Positions 9,501 through 18,012 are shown, counted from the first letter of the stretch. The stretch is 64,000 bases of DNA from Planctomycetota bacterium (GCA_023150475.1 JAKLKU010000006.1:186001-250000); one strand, 5' to 3'. The notes: generated by a model not told the origin, from the sequence alone. Made by a program: numbers and translations.

Positions 9501-9644
9501 CCGAGCGGGCGGTGCCTGCGCGAAGGACCGCGCGCCGAGAGCGGCGCAAAGCGCGAGCGCGGCGCCGAGGCCGACGTGCGCCGACCGGCCGTCTACGACT
9601 CGAAAGCGCGGCAGGAACCGACGCGAGAAGGTTGCTCGAGGCAT
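6591..9644 (-). CDS. TPR-rich exported protein with a gluzincin (peptidase MA-like) domain
   Basis: A 1017-residue protein. A basic start (MPRATFSRRF) and a hydrophobic helix to about residue 45 suggest export. Roughly residues 70-480 and 700-1017 are repeated helix pairs of TPR type (for example LAELLDEDPADVAARALLA), flanking a zinc metallopeptidase core. That core has HEFTH at 589-593 and a third ligand in TEGLATW (Glu610), as in peptidase MA proteins. The combination suggests an envelope protein that binds partners through its TPRs and may cleave them; no substrate can be inferred. The ATG at 9644 lies only 26 bases from the divergent amidase start. An upstream extension exists but would remove the signal-like start. 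Confidence 0.85.
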   Translation of the reverse strand: MPRATFSRRFLPRFRVVDGRSAHVGLGAALALCAALGARSFAQAPPARESDATAAFAELGAPGARGEQRAAPRPQAEDELAAARAEADRKRRRGDRSGARRDLAELLDEDPADVAARALLARVHMEEGSWDKAARELARALEHDSAKPEDARLAARVAVELGLVRGDRNAATEAAKRLADSDDPRDAWWLGRLQRELGAIEPAQQAFTRGANAAVGDDWERGLAKARCQRALGMLGRASETLVAALDASEAAEHVEEPELLVELASLYFEADGEVDHAQTKRRSPVPLLERALALDAGSEAAKLALFEVYRFNWVRQRRNAADILNGVLAANPRSIEGLLAALSADLDDGQLVAARARLAELEKLAPGRREVRSERAALAWIEHEREDARALLESLATENPRDARPERIVGEHLNELYRFAEAVPFLKAAVERDPGDWRAWTQYGRALANTGDEKTALEALQRAEEVAAGRADAWRNNTRIVLAKLARDYGTEKHGELSFAWTPTPAPVFRTYWIPFYADERAELARRYGFTPSPTHIEVFDTWADFSVRSTGFEGFPALGVCFGPVVTAVSPISELRGNFSWARTAFHEFTHVIHLGLSHNRCPRWITEGLATWEEENKHRHWTRNMRRELVDALANDDVIRVRDLNRAFRGPRILFGYYQSGLVCRMWIEQYGFQSLVRLLEAFDRGADLDQALDQVFDITPEEADRDFDAFVKQHLAGIAIEPRWSDGKLARIRIARSGAAPQDPAERRAWADELCSLAWGEWQRGRRLDAENVLRRVDQAQLAPARASFLRGEIALSRDLDDTAREFYRAGLAQGGEDFRVRMALGKTALQRGEHEEAEKQFLAAEACFPGYPERELAAEVGLAELYTTLDRKADARRALERWLGWNDDYGFALELARWHAQEQRFADADRWFRRALEIDPFRRKLHVEWAEALEALGDFAGAAREWRVAAEVADATDADQPGPLAAEEHARFLGRAAQALVKAGKTDEAVALAERALALDPDCEEARSIVGN

Positions 9645-9660
9645 GTCGCTAATGTATCTC
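9632..9660 (+). promoter_or_regulatory. Overlapping divergent promoter, amidase side
   Basis: TTGCTC at 9632-9637 and TATCTC at 9655-9660 are 17 bases apart, a sigma70-like layout. Transcription would begin about 4-6 bases before the amidase ATG at 9671, giving a nearly leaderless mRNA. On the other strand a TACATT -10-like box covers 9651-9656, nine bases before the TPR gene's ATG, so the two -10 boxes overlap. This is inferred from sequence only. Confidence 0.45.
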
Positions 9661-9670
9661 CGAGGCCCGC

Positions 9671-10663
9671 ATGCAAGTACGCAGGTCTCGCGCTGCTTTT
9701 GGGCTCGGAATCGTCGGTCTTCTGTCCTTCCTGCTCGCTTTCGTGATCGGTGCCTGCGGAGGCCCCGCGAAGTTGGCGCCGGAACCCGCACCCGCGGTCG
9801 AAGTCGATCCGGGCCCCGACCTCACGGGTCCGTTGTCGTGGCAGAAGCTCGAAGCGATCGAGGCGTGGCTCGAGACGCCGCAGTCGCAGCGCAGTCCCGA
9901 CTTCCGCACCGAACTCGAACTGCAGCTCCACGAAGGTCGAGTGACCTTCGCGCAGCGCGACGCGGAACGTGCGAACGTGCCGCACGACGCGTTGCGGCTG
10001 CGACTCGAAGCGGCGCGCGACGGCTTCCGAGGCCTGCTCGCGAGGAGCACGCTGATGCCGGGCCAGAACGCTCGCGCGCAGATCGGACTACGCGCCGCGG
10101 AGAGTCTGCTCGGCACGCTCGCGAAGCCCGCGGAGAAGAAGCCCGCGCTGGTGGTCATCGACCGTTCGCGTTGGGGCGCCGCGACGGCGGTGCCGACCCG
10201 CCTCACCGCGTTGCGCGGCGGGTGGAGCCGCATCACGATCCACCACTCCGCGGAAGAGTCGAGCGACGGCAAGGGCGGTTCCGTCGAGGATTCGTCGCAC
10301 ACGCTGCGTTTGATCCAGAAGTTCCACATGGAGGACCCCGGCCACCGCTGGGGCGACATCGGTTACCACTTCTTGATCGACTCCGGCGGCCGCATCTTCG
10401 AAGGCCGCGACTTGAAGTGGCAAGGCGCCCACGCAGGCGGCAAGGACGGCGCGAACAACGTGCAGAACATCGGCATCTGCATGCTCGGCGATTTCTCGCG
10501 ACGGCCGCCGACGCCGGCGGCGCTCAAGTCGCTCGAGCTCTTGGTCGCTGACCTCCGTTCACGTTTCCCGATCGCGGCGAATCGTCTGTTCGCGCACACG
10601 GAGTTCACCGGGAGCGAGTGCCCGGGCCCCTACTTGATCGACTGGGTCAAGAAGCACCGCTGA
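9671..10663 (+). CDS. N-acetylmuramoyl-L-alanine amidase (amidase_2/PGRP type), lipoprotein
   Basis: A 330-residue peptidoglycan amidase that cuts the MurNAc-L-Ala bond. The N-terminus is a lipoprotein signal with lipobox IGAC (Cys29), so it is likely anchored in a periplasmic membrane face. Residues 50-150 are helical with no known domain. The catalytic domain covers about 160-330. Zinc ligands align with T7 lysozyme as His191 (TIHHSAE), His309 and Cys317 (HTEFTGSEC), with Tyr232 (GYHFLIDSGG) as the catalytic tyrosine. All active-site residues are present. It ends 52 bases from the convergent gmd gene. Confidence 0.9.
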   Translation: MQVRRSRAAFGLGIVGLLSFLLAFVIGACGGPAKLAPEPAPAVEVDPGPDLTGPLSWQKLEAIEAWLETPQSQRSPDFRTELELQLHEGRVTFAQRDAERANVPHDALRLRLEAARDGFRGLLARSTLMPGQNARAQIGLRAAESLLGTLAKPAEKKPALVVIDRSRWGAATAVPTRLTALRGGWSRITIHHSAEESSDGKGGSVEDSSHTLRLIQKFHMEDPGHRWGDIGYHFLIDSGGRIFEGRDLKWQGAHAGGKDGANNVQNIGICMLGDFSRRPPTPAALKSLELLVADLRSRFPIAANRLFAHTEFTGSECPGPYLIDWVKKHR

Positions 10664-10715
10664 CGTCGCTCGCTCGTGCGTCGCTCGCGCGGCCGCGGCG
10701 TGCCGTCCGCCGCGC

Positions 10716-11699
10716 TCAGCGCCCGCGCTTGGCGAGCATCTCGTAGTCCGCCCGCGCCATGCCGCGGATCAACGTGGCGAAGTCGACGGTCGGCCGCCAA
10801 CCGAGCTCGCGCCGCGCCTTCGAGGCGTCGCCGACGAGCCGGTCGATCTCCGCGGGCCTGAGCAGCGTCGCGTCGGTGACCACGTGACGGCGCCAGTCGA
10901 GTCCGAGCTCGGCGAACGCGTGTTCACACACTTCGGCGACCGAGTGCTGTTCGCCGGTCGCGATCACGTAGTCGGACGGGCTCTCGCGCTGCAGCATCAG
11001 CCACATCGCGCGGACGAAGTCGCCCGCGAAGCCCCAGTCGCGTTGCGCCGCCAGGTTGCCGAGCTTGAGCTCGCGATCGAGCCCGAGCGCGATGCGCGCC
11101 GCGCCGAGCGAGATCTTGCGCGTGACGAACTCTTCGCCGCGCCGCGGAGACTCGTGGTTGAAGAGGATCCCGCAGCACGCGAAGAGCCCGTACGACTCGC
11201 GATAGTTGACGGTGATCCAGTGTCCGTACACCTTCGCCACGCCGTACGGACTGCGCGGCCAGAACGGCGTCGTCTCGGTCTGCGGCGACTCGGCGACTTG
11301 GCCGAAGACCTCGGAGCTCGAAGCTTGGTAGAAGCGTGCCTCGGGCACGACTTGGCGCAACGCTTCGAGCAGCCGCGTCACGCCGAGCGCCGTGAACTCG
11401 GCCGTCAGCACGGGCTCCTGCCACGACGTCGGCACGAACGACTGCGCGGCGAGGTTGTAGACCTCGTGCGGACGCGAGAGCTCGAGCGCACGCACGAGGC
11501 TCGATGGGTCGAGCAAGTCGCCGCGGACGAGCTCGATGCGTTCGGCGAGGTGCTCGATGCGGTCGAGGCGCGGGCTCGAACTGCGCCGCACGAGGCCGAA
11601 CACTTGATAGCCCTTCTCGAGCAAGAGCTCCGCGAGGTAGCTCCCGTCCTGACCAGTGATGCCGGTGATCAGCGCGCGGCGTCGCGAGTCGTGCGTCAT
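10716..11699 (-). CDS. gmd: GDP-mannose 4,6-dehydratase
   Basis: A 327-residue short-chain dehydrogenase that makes GDP-4-keto-6-deoxy-D-mannose, the precursor of fucose, rhamnose and perosamine nucleotides. The NADP-binding loop GITGQDG is at 13-19, the active-site SSSEVFG around 126, and the catalytic Tyr-x3-Lys in SPYGVAK. The diagnostic [19 protein letters not shown] stretch is specific for Gmd rather than other SDR epimerases. It probably feeds the nearby polysaccharide locus. The gene starts 16 bases after the uppP stop region boundary on the same strand, so the uppP-gmd pair may be co-transcribed. Confidence 0.9.
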   Translation of the reverse strand: MTHDSRRRALITGITGQDGSYLAELLLEKGYQVFGLVRRSSSPRLDRIEHLAERIELVRGDLLDPSSLVRALELSRPHEVYNLAAQSFVPTSWQEPVLTAEFTALGVTRLLEALRQVVPEARFYQASSSEVFGQVAESPQTETTPFWPRSPYGVAKVYGHWITVNYRESYGLFACCGILFNHESPRRGEEFVTRKISLGAARIALGLDRELKLGNLAAQRDWGFAGDFVRAMWLMLQRESPSDYVIATGEQHSVAEVCEHAFAELGLDWRRHVVTDATLLRPAEIDRLVGDASKARRELGWRPTVDFATLIRGMARADYEMLAKRGR

Positions 11700-11715
11700 G
11701 CCGAGACCTTGGACG

Positions 11716-12531
11716 TCACGTGCTCGTGATCCTTCCCGACCAGAGCAACGCGATCACGACCAGGCCGAGCGCGATGCGCCACCAGCCGAAGACGCTCATG
11801 CCGCGACGCTCGAGCCATGCGACCATCCACCGCACGGCGATCACCGCGGAGACCCACGCCGTCGCGGCGCCCATCAGGATCGCGGGCCACCCGAGTTCGT
11901 CGACCATCGTCGGTCCGCTCTTCAACGCCTTGTACGCCGTGGCGGCGGAAAGCGTGATCACGCCGAGCAGGAAGCTGAACTCGACCGCCGCGGCGAGCGA
12001 CAGTCCCGCCGCGAGGCCGCCGAGGATCGTCGCGAGACTGCGGCTCGTGCCGGGCCAGAGCGCGAAACACTGCGCGAAGCCGATGCCGATCGCCGCGGCG
12101 TAGCCCAACTGCTCGAGTCCGCGCCCCGACCGCATGGAACGGATCGGCCAGAAGAGGATCACGGCGCCGCCGACGAGCCATGCGCTCGCGACCGGCCACA
12201 ACCCGAAGAGCCGCGCTTCGATCCAATCGTCGGCGAGGAAGCCGATCACGGCCGCCGGCAGGAATGCGAGCACGAGCTTCGTCGCGAGCGCGAAGCCCGA
12301 CGGGCTCCGCCCCATGACGCCGAGGACGCAGTCCGTCGCGCGCCTTCGGTAGAGCCCGAGCACGGCGAGGATCGCGCCGGCCTGGATGCAGATCGCGAAC
12401 GCGCTCTCGCTCGCGCCTTGGCGCATGCCGAGCAAGCGTTCCGTCAGGATCAGGTGTCCGGTCGAACTGACCGGCAGGTACTCGGTCAGTCCCTCGACCA
12501 CGCCGAGGATCGCCGCTTGCCAGAGCTCCAT
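11716..12531 (-). CDS. uppP: Undecaprenyl-diphosphatase (UppP/BacA)
   Basis: A 271-residue polytopic membrane enzyme that dephosphorylates undecaprenyl diphosphate, recycling the carrier for peptidoglycan and other glycans. Both family signatures are intact: [15 protein letters not shown] near the N-terminus and the PGTSRS loop ([15 protein letters not shown]) near the middle. The ATG at 12531 gives [10 protein letters not shown], the usual family start; a GTG five codons upstream is possible. It fits both the wall biology and the lipid-linked glycan locus in this window. Confidence 0.92.
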   Translation of the reverse strand: MELWQAAILGVVEGLTEYLPVSSTGHLILTERLLGMRQGASESAFAICIQAGAILAVLGLYRRRATDCVLGVMGRSPSGFALATKLVLAFLPAAVIGFLADDWIEARLFGLWPVASAWLVGGAVILFWPIRSMRSGRGLEQLGYAAAIGIGFAQCFALWPGTSRSLATILGGLAAGLSLAAAVEFSFLLGVITLSAATAYKALKSGPTMVDELGWPAILMGAATAWVSAVIAVRWMVAWLERRGMSVFGWWRIALGLVVIALLWSGRITST

Positions 12532-12625
12532 GCTTCCGTCGGCCACGTGGGTGTCGTGCAGTCGGGGTGGGAGGATCAGCGGCGCGCGTGGGTCGGGCGA
12601 CGAGTCCGTGATGACCGGCGGCGCC

Positions 12626-13747
12626 TCACGCGCCGAGCGCGAGGGCTTCCTCCGGCGCGATCGACTTCAACTGGAACGCTTCGGCGACCGCCTTGTACGT
12701 CAGTCGACCGCCGACGCAGTTCGCCGCGGTGCGCAGTTCCGGACTGCGGCGGATCGCATCGCTCGGTCCGAGCGTCGCGAGCTTCGCGACGTACGGCAGC
12801 GTCGCGTTGGTCAGCCCGAACGTGCTCGTGCGCGGCACCGCGCCCGGCATGTTCGCGACGCAGTAGTGGATCACGCCGTCGATCACGAACGTCGGGTCCG
12901 CGTGCGTCGTCGGCCGCGCCGTCTCGATGCAGCCGCCTTGATCGACCGCGACGTCGACGATGACGCTGCCGGGCTTCATGCGCTTCAGGTCCTCGCGGCG
13001 CACCAACTTCGGCGCGGCCGCGCCCGGGATCAGGATCGCGCCGACGACGAGGTCCGCGCGCGGCAGCGCTTCGCGGATCGCGAACGGCGTCGAGAACACC
13101 GTCTTGCAGTTCCTCGGCATCACGTCGTCGAGGTAGCGCAGGCGGTCGAGATTGATGTCCATGATCGTGACGTCGGCGCCGAGTCCGACCGCCATGCGCG
13201 CGGCCTGCGTGCCCACGACTCCGCCGCCGAGCACCAAGACGTGCGCTCGCTCGACGCCCGGGATGCCGCCGAGCAGGATGCCCGAGCCTCCGCGGGACTT
13301 CTCGAGCCACTGGGCGCCGACTTGGATCGCCATGCGACCCGCGACTTCGCTCATCGGCGTCAGAAGCGGGAGCGTGTGTCCGACCTCGAGCGTCTCGTAC
13401 GCGAAGCAGTGCGCACCGCTCTTCAGCATCGCTTCCGTCAGCGCCCGATCGGCGGCGAGGTGGAAGTACGTGAAGATCGTCTGGCCGCTGCGGACGAGCG
13501 GCCACTCCGAAGGCAGCGGCTCCTTCACCTTCAGGATCAAGTCGCACTTCGACCACACGTCGGCCGCGCTCGGCAGGAGCCGCGCGCCCGCGGTGACGTA
13601 GGCGCTGTCGGAGAGCCCGCTCCCCAGACCCGCGCCCGACTCGACGTACACGTCGTGCCCGCCGGTGACCAGCCGATCCGCTCCGGCGGGCGTCAGGGCC
13701 ACGCGGTTCTCGTGGACCTTGATCTCTCGAACGACGCCGACTCTCAC
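12626..13747 (-). CDS. ald: Alanine dehydrogenase
   Basis: A 373-residue NAD-dependent enzyme interconverting L-alanine and pyruvate plus ammonia. The start GTG at 13747 gives [20 protein letters not shown], the canonical family N-terminus, with a G-rich stretch upstream. The nucleotide-binding motif [15 protein letters not shown] and the conserved [17 protein letters not shown] and [10 protein letters not shown] stretches are intact. Length equals the family norm (about 371). An inverted repeat lies about 110 bases upstream (13859-13881). Pyridine nucleotide transhydrogenase alpha is the nearest alternative and is ruled out by the length and TPMSEVAGR. Confidence 0.93.
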   Translation of the reverse strand: MRVGVVREIKVHENRVALTPAGADRLVTGGHDVYVESGAGLGSGLSDSAYVTAGARLLPSAADVWSKCDLILKVKEPLPSEWPLVRSGQTIFTYFHLAADRALTEAMLKSGAHCFAYETLEVGHTLPLLTPMSEVAGRMAIQVGAQWLEKSRGGSGILLGGIPGVERAHVLVLGGGVVGTQAARMAVGLGADVTIMDINLDRLRYLDDVMPRNCKTVFSTPFAIREALPRADLVVGAILIPGAAAPKLVRREDLKRMKPGSVIVDVAVDQGGCIETARPTTHADPTFVIDGVIHYCVANMPGAVPRTSTFGLTNATLPYVAKLATLGPSDAIRRSPELRTAANCVGGRLTYKAVAEAFQLKSIAPEEALALGA

Positions 13748-13858
13748 GACGGGCCCCCACTCGGACGACGGTTCTCGGCGGTGGTGTTCAAAGGGATGGG
13801 CCGGCGGACGGAACGCGCGCCCCCGGGGTGCGCGGCGCGTGGCGCGCGAAGGCCGGAG

Positions 13859-13881
13859 TCTAGCGCGGCCCACGCGCTAGA
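13859..13881. promoter_or_regulatory. Perfect inverted repeat upstream of ald
   Basis: TCTAGCGCG at 13859-13867 and its exact complement CGCGCTAGA at 13873-13881 are separated by GCCCA. On the minus strand it is preceded by a short T-run and ends in TAGACT, which could serve as a -10 box for ald. A nine-base half-site with a five-base spacer suits a dimeric regulator. A terminator for the plus strand is the alternative. Confidence 0.4.
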
Positions 13882-14005
13882 AAACCCTTGGCATCGCGAC
13901 CGAGCGCGCTAAGCTCTCGCGCCCGGAGCGGACGGAACCCCGTACGTTTCCGCGCCGCGCGAGCTGCACCACGAGGTGCAAAGCGCGTGGTGTCAGCAAC
14001 CGAGT

Positions 14006-14082
14006 GGGCCATTAGCTCAGCTGGCTAGAGCGCTGCTTTGACATAGCAGAGGTCGCAGGTTCAAGTCCTACATGGCCCACCA
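14006..14082 (+). tRNA. tRNA-Val (anticodon GAC)
   Basis: A 77-base tRNA with encoded CCA. The acceptor stem GGGCCAT/ATGGCCC is perfect, the D arm GCTC/GAGC pairs, and the anticodon stem CTGCT/AGCAG encloses TTGACAT, placing GAC at 14040-14042. The T arm has the TTCAAGT loop, but its stem carries one C-A mismatch (14056 with 14070). No other tRNA is adjacent. The anticodon assignment is firm. Confidence 0.95.
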
Positions 14083-14427
14083 TTCCTCCTTGCCCGCGCG
14101 CTTGGGATCTCCCGCGCGCTCCGGCCTTCGCACGCGCCGCGCGCCGCTCGTCCGACGCGCCTGAGCGCTGCCCGCGGCGCACCCGATCGCAGCGGCGCTC
14201 GTGCCGCGACGCACGCGCGCGGCACTGAGTCCGGCGAGGCTCCTCGCCAGGCACTCGATCGCTCGGCGTCTCTCGCGGCACGCGGCCGAAGATCCGCCCG
14301 CTGGCCCGCCCCATGGCCCTCCCCATGGCCCCCCCTGGCTCCCGCTAGCTCGCTTTGGCTCGCTCTGGCCAAGGGCCTCCAAGAAGGCTCGACTCAACGA
14401 ACCGCCGAACGGCGCGTACGGCTCGTC
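14083..14427. other. 345-base intergenic stretch, no gene seen
   Basis: Between tRNA-Val and the HtrA-like gene I see no supported gene. The right half (about 14308-14370) is skewed and repetitive: two ATGGCCC palindromic cores (CCCATGGCCC, CCCCATGGCC) and a repeated TGGCTC/GGCTCGCT element. No clear terminator follows the tRNA and no strong promoter precedes the protease. Confidence 0.5.
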
Positions 14428-15720
14428 ATGCTCGAACTCCTCCTCTGCGCGGCGCTTGCGTTCTTCCAGACGACTCCGGATGCGACGAATCCGCGGATCA
14501 CTCCGGAGGTCCTCGTCGTGCGCTCGGCGTCGCCGTCGGTCGTGTACATCGAAGCGGCGAAGCCGGGCGGCTGGTACATCGATCCGACGAGCACCCGCGG
14601 GCTCTCGTCACGCACGGTCGTCACGGGCGGATCCGGCGTGGTGATCGAGAAGAGCGGCTACATCGTGACCAACAGTCACGTCGTCTCGGGCGCGACCAAG
14701 GTGCACGTGCAGTTCGCGCCGCAGTACGACGAGACGGTCTACGAAGCCGACGTCGTCAGCGAAGTGCCGAGCGAGGATCTCGCGCTCGTGAAGATCCGTG
14801 GAGGGAAGGAGTTCCCGGTCGCGACGCTCGGGACGAGCTCGGACCTGATGATCGGCGAGCGAGTGATCGTCATCGGCAATCCGTTGCGACAGAACTTCTC
14901 GGTGAGCTCGGGCATCATCGCCGGGCTGCACCGCGACCTCGCGCTGGCGGGCGAACTGCACTTTCCCGACCTCATCCAAACCGACGCTTCGATCAACCCA
15001 GGCAACAGCGGCGGGCCGGTGCTCAACGTGCTCGGCGAGATGATCGGCATGGCGACGGTCGTCGACCAAGGCGCCGAGAACATGGGCTTCGCGATCCCGA
15101 TCGATCGCATCAAGGAAGTGCTGCAGGACGAGTTGCTCGCGCCGTCGAGCGCCCGCACCTACCTGGGTCTCGAACTCGCCGGCGAGACGCTCGACATCGC
15201 GCGGATCACTCCGAAGAGTCCGGCCGACGAGGCGGGCCTCTTGGTCGGCGACCGGGTGGTCGCGCTGAACGGCGAGCGCGTCGCGAGCGCGAAGGAGTTC
15301 CACCTGAAACGGCTCCCCTTGCGCGCCCAAGTGCCGATCGGCCTCTCGATGGAACGCAACGGCCGCGCGTTCGACGTCGTCGTCCGGGGCTGGACCAAGA
15401 TCGACGGCATCCTCTACGAACGCGCTGGGATCACGACCGATCGCATCGTCCTCGGTCGCTACCCGTTCCTATCGGTGCGCCGCGTATGCCCCGACGGGCC
15501 GGCGGCTGCGCTCGGTTTGCAGCCCGACGACATCGTCGAGGCGTTGCGGGTCGGCGACGCGCGCCCCGTCTACGCATCGAGCGGTGTCGCGCTCGCGGCG
15601 TGGTTGAGCCAGTTCCCGACCGGCACCTCGGTCGAGATCGACGTCCTGCGCGACGACAACCACGACCGGAAGTTCTCGCAAAGCGACGAACTCTACAAAG
15701 GCGTATTGGTGCTCCGCTGA
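14428..15720 (+). CDS. HtrA/DegP-like trypsin-fold serine protease with PDZ domains
   Basis: A 430-residue periplasmic-type protease. The catalytic triad is visible as His84 (VTNSHVV), Asp117 (EDLALVKI) and Ser194 (NPGNSGGPV). The first PDZ domain spans about 245-330 (ITPKSPADEAGLLVGDRVVALNG) and a second, weaker one about 340-430 (CPDGPAAALGLQPDDIVEAL). The N-terminus MLELLLCAALAFFQ is a short hydrophobic signal. Such proteins degrade or refold damaged envelope proteins. The last 20 residues (DDNHDRKFSQSDELYKG) hold a D-x-N-x-D acidic loop like a calcium site. The mature region begins unusually close to the start. Confidence 0.88.
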   Translation: MLELLLCAALAFFQTTPDATNPRITPEVLVVRSASPSVVYIEAAKPGGWYIDPTSTRGLSSRTVVTGGSGVVIEKSGYIVTNSHVVSGATKVHVQFAPQYDETVYEADVVSEVPSEDLALVKIRGGKEFPVATLGTSSDLMIGERVIVIGNPLRQNFSVSSGIIAGLHRDLALAGELHFPDLIQTDASINPGNSGGPVLNVLGEMIGMATVVDQGAENMGFAIPIDRIKEVLQDELLAPSSARTYLGLELAGETLDIARITPKSPADEAGLLVGDRVVALNGERVASAKEFHLKRLPLRAQVPIGLSMERNGRAFDVVVRGWTKIDGILYERAGITTDRIVLGRYPFLSVRRVCPDGPAAALGLQPDDIVEALRVGDARPVYASSGVALAAWLSQFPTGTSVEIDVLRDDNHDRKFSQSDELYKGVLVLR

Positions 15721-15813
15721 AAGTCGCGCGCGTCGGCCCGACGGTCCGGACGCGAAATCCCTTCCAGACGGCGTCGCGGTCTTGAGCGCGCTTCCCGACC
15801 CTCGCTCGGCCTG

Positions 15814-15819
15814 TATACT
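15814..15819 (+). promoter_or_regulatory. -10-like box before the carbamoyltransferase group
   Basis: TATACT stands out in this GC-rich gap and is preceded by TG. A -35 is poor (TTCCCG, 16 bases upstream). If used, it would give a leader of about 160 bases before the ATG at 15988. Low to moderate support. Confidence 0.35.
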
Positions 15820-15987
15820 TCTTTGCCCTTCGAACCGCCGCCTGGGGTCGCGCTCGACCCTCGGCGGCGCACGGTTCCTACCGGCCGCTCGCGTCTCTTC
15901 GGACGCGTCGCGACCCAGGTCGGCACCGCGAAGGACCCGTCCCCCAGGCCAGCCGAGCGGCTCGCGCCGCTTTCCTCCTCCCCCAGC

Positions 15988-16197
15988 ATGAAAGCCTTCA
16001 TCCAGTTCACCGAGCGCTTCGGGAGCATGCTCTCCCGCGTGCTCCTCTTCGTGCTGTACTTCGGCCTGCTCGGGCCGTTCGCGATCCTGTACCGCCTCTT
16101 CGCGGATCCGCTGCACATCGCGAAGCGCAAGGACGGCAACTGGACCACCTGGGAAGCGAAGAACGAAACCGTGCCGGCGGCGCGGAAGCAGGGCTAG
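15988..16197 (+). CDS. SxtJ-like small membrane protein
   Basis: A 69-residue protein with one long hydrophobic helix (about residues 17-42: SRVLLFVLYFGLLGPFAIL) followed by the basic tail RLFADPLHIAKRKDGNWTTW. This pattern, helix then G-P-F/M-A/G-x-L-x-R-L-F-x-D-P-L, resembles the C-terminal half of SxtJ proteins, which sit beside carbamoyltransferases (as in the saxitoxin sxtI-sxtJ-sxtK order). Its TAG is directly followed by the carbamoyltransferase ATG with no gap, implying coupling. I infer a membrane partner for the transferase. The role is not established for the family. Confidence 0.8.
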   Translation: MKAFIQFTERFGSMLSRVLLFVLYFGLLGPFAILYRLFADPLHIAKRKDGNWTTWEAKNETVPAARKQG

Positions 16198-17991
16198 ATG
16201 AACATCCTCGGACTCTCGTTCTACTACCACGACTCCTCGGCGGCGCTCGTCAAGGACGGCGTGCTCGTCGCGGCGGCCGAAGAAGAACGCTTCAGCCGCG
16301 TGAAGCACGATTCGGGCTTCCCCGGGCTCGCGATCGACTTCGTGCTGAAGATGGGCGGCATCACGATCGACGACGTCGATTACGTCGTCTTCTACGAGAA
16401 GCCGTTCGTGAAGTTCGAGCGGATGCTCATCAGTGCGATGAGCACGTTCCCGCGCTCTTCCGCGGTCTTCCGCGAATCGATGCAGCGCTGGATCTCCGAC
16501 AAGCTCTGGATCAAGTCGATGATGCAAAAGCGCATCGGCGTGCCGAACTCGAAGCTGCTCTTCTGCGACCACCACATGTCGCACGCGGCGTCGAGCTTCT
16601 ACACCTCGCACTTCAAGGAGTCGGCGATCCTGACGGTCGACGGCGCGGGCGAGTGGTCGACGGCGACGATGGGCGTCGGCAGGGACAACAAGATCGAGAT
16701 CATCAAGGAGCTGCGGTTCCCGCACTCGCTCGGTCTCCTCTACTCCGCGTTCACGGCGTACTGCGGCTTCGAGATCAACGAAGGCGAGTACAAGCTGATG
16801 GGCATGCACCCGTACGGCAAGCCGCGCTACGTCGACAAGATCTACGAAATCATCGACGTCGCGGAGGACGGGTCGCTCTGGCACGACATGAAGTACTTCG
16901 CCTACCACTACTCGCGCGACAACACGCTCGAGGAGGCGTTCGGCAAGCACTTCGGCAAACCGCCGCGTGACCCGAAACTCGGCGACAAGTCGCTCGATCC
17001 CTACTACTGCGACATGGCGGCGTCGATCCAGGTCGTCACCGAGCAGATCCTCTTCAAGATGGCCCGTTATCTCCGCAAGGAGACGGGCATGAAGAACCTC
17101 TGCCTCGCTGGCGGCGTCGCGCTGAACTCGGTCGCCAACTACAAGATCTGGCACCAAGAGCACATCTTCGACGACATCTACGTGCACCCGGCGCCCGGCG
17201 ACGACGGCGGTTGCGTCGGCGCGGCGTACTGGGCGTACAACCACGTGCTCAATCAGCCGCGTGGTCCGGTGCTCAAGACTCCGTATCTCGGCAGCGAGTA
17301 CACCGACGCGCAGATCGAAGCGTTCTTGAAGAAGTACGACATCGCCTACACGAAGATCGAGAAGAACGAAGAGTTCTACGACTTCGTCGCGAAGAAGCTC
17401 GTCGAAGGTGCCGTGTGCGGCTGGATGCGCGGCCGTTTCGAATGGGGCCCGCGCGCGCTCGGAGCGCGTTCGATCATCGCGGATCCGCGCAAGGCGGAGA
17501 TGAAGGACAAACTCAACGCGACGATCAAGTTCCGCGAGCCGTTCCGTCCGTTCGCGCCGAGCGTCACGGTCGAAGCGGCGAGCGAGTTCTTCGACATCCC
17601 CGACGCCGCGCGTCACTACCCCGCGCGCTTCATGCTCTACGTCGCGCCGGTTCGGCCGGAGAAGCGCAGCGTGTTGCCCGGCATCACGCACGAAGACGGT
17701 TCCGGCCGTCTGCAGACCGTGTTCCCCGACGTTTCGCCCGCCTACCACGCGATGATCAAGCGTTTCGGCGAGCTCACCGGCGTGCCGGTCGTCATGAACA
17801 CCTCGTTCAACCTGAAGGGCGAGCCGATCGTCGAAGACCCGAGCCACGCCTTCAACACGTTCAGCCTGTCCGGCATGGACTACTTGTTCATGAACAACTA
17901 CGTCGTCGGCAAGGAAGCGAAGAAGAAGATCGCGGAGACGCGCTTCGTCCTGCGCCACGAAGGCGACAGCGTCACCCAGATGGTCAGCTGA
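16198..17991 (+). CDS. Carbamoyltransferase (NodU/TobZ/SxtI family)
   Basis: A 597-residue enzyme that uses carbamoyl phosphate and ATP to O-carbamoylate a sugar or small molecule through a carbamoyl-adenylate. The Kae1-like N-terminal domain starts MNILGLSFYYHDSSAAL and continues AAEEERFSRVKHD; the metal-binding HHMSHAASS is at residues 125-133. The C-terminal domain shows FEWGPRALGARSI and MNTSFNLKGEPIVEDP (from residue 533). All signature stretches are intact and length is normal. Its neighbours (SGNH hydrolase, glycosyltransferases) suggest a surface glycan as acceptor rather than an antibiotic. The acceptor cannot be read from sequence. Confidence 0.92.
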   Translation: MNILGLSFYYHDSSAALVKDGVLVAAAEEERFSRVKHDSGFPGLAIDFVLKMGGITIDDVDYVVFYEKPFVKFERMLISAMSTFPRSSAVFRESMQRWISDKLWIKSMMQKRIGVPNSKLLFCDHHMSHAASSFYTSHFKESAILTVDGAGEWSTATMGVGRDNKIEIIKELRFPHSLGLLYSAFTAYCGFEINEGEYKLMGMHPYGKPRYVDKIYEIIDVAEDGSLWHDMKYFAYHYSRDNTLEEAFGKHFGKPPRDPKLGDKSLDPYYCDMAASIQVVTEQILFKMARYLRKETGMKNLCLAGGVALNSVANYKIWHQEHIFDDIYVHPAPGDDGGCVGAAYWAYNHVLNQPRGPVLKTPYLGSEYTDAQIEAFLKKYDIAYTKIEKNEEFYDFVAKKLVEGAVCGWMRGRFEWGPRALGARSIIADPRKAEMKDKLNATIKFREPFRPFAPSVTVEAASEFFDIPDAARHYPARFMLYVAPVRPEKRSVLPGITHEDGSGRLQTVFPDVSPAYHAMIKRFGELTGVPVVMNTSFNLKGEPIVEDPSHAFNTFSLSGMDYLFMNNYVVGKEAKKKIAETRFVLRHEGDSVTQMVS

Positions 17992-18012
17992 GCGAGCCAG
18001 AGTCCCCCCACC

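Noticed and set aside
9645..9791. Upstream extension of the TPR/metallopeptidase gene to 9791
   Set aside because: It would overlap the amidase start and place 49 Arg-rich residues before the signal-like sequence.
14012..14397. Short minus-strand frames that read through the tRNA region
   Set aside because: They produce the well-known false peptide from antisense tRNA sequence and have no coding signal.
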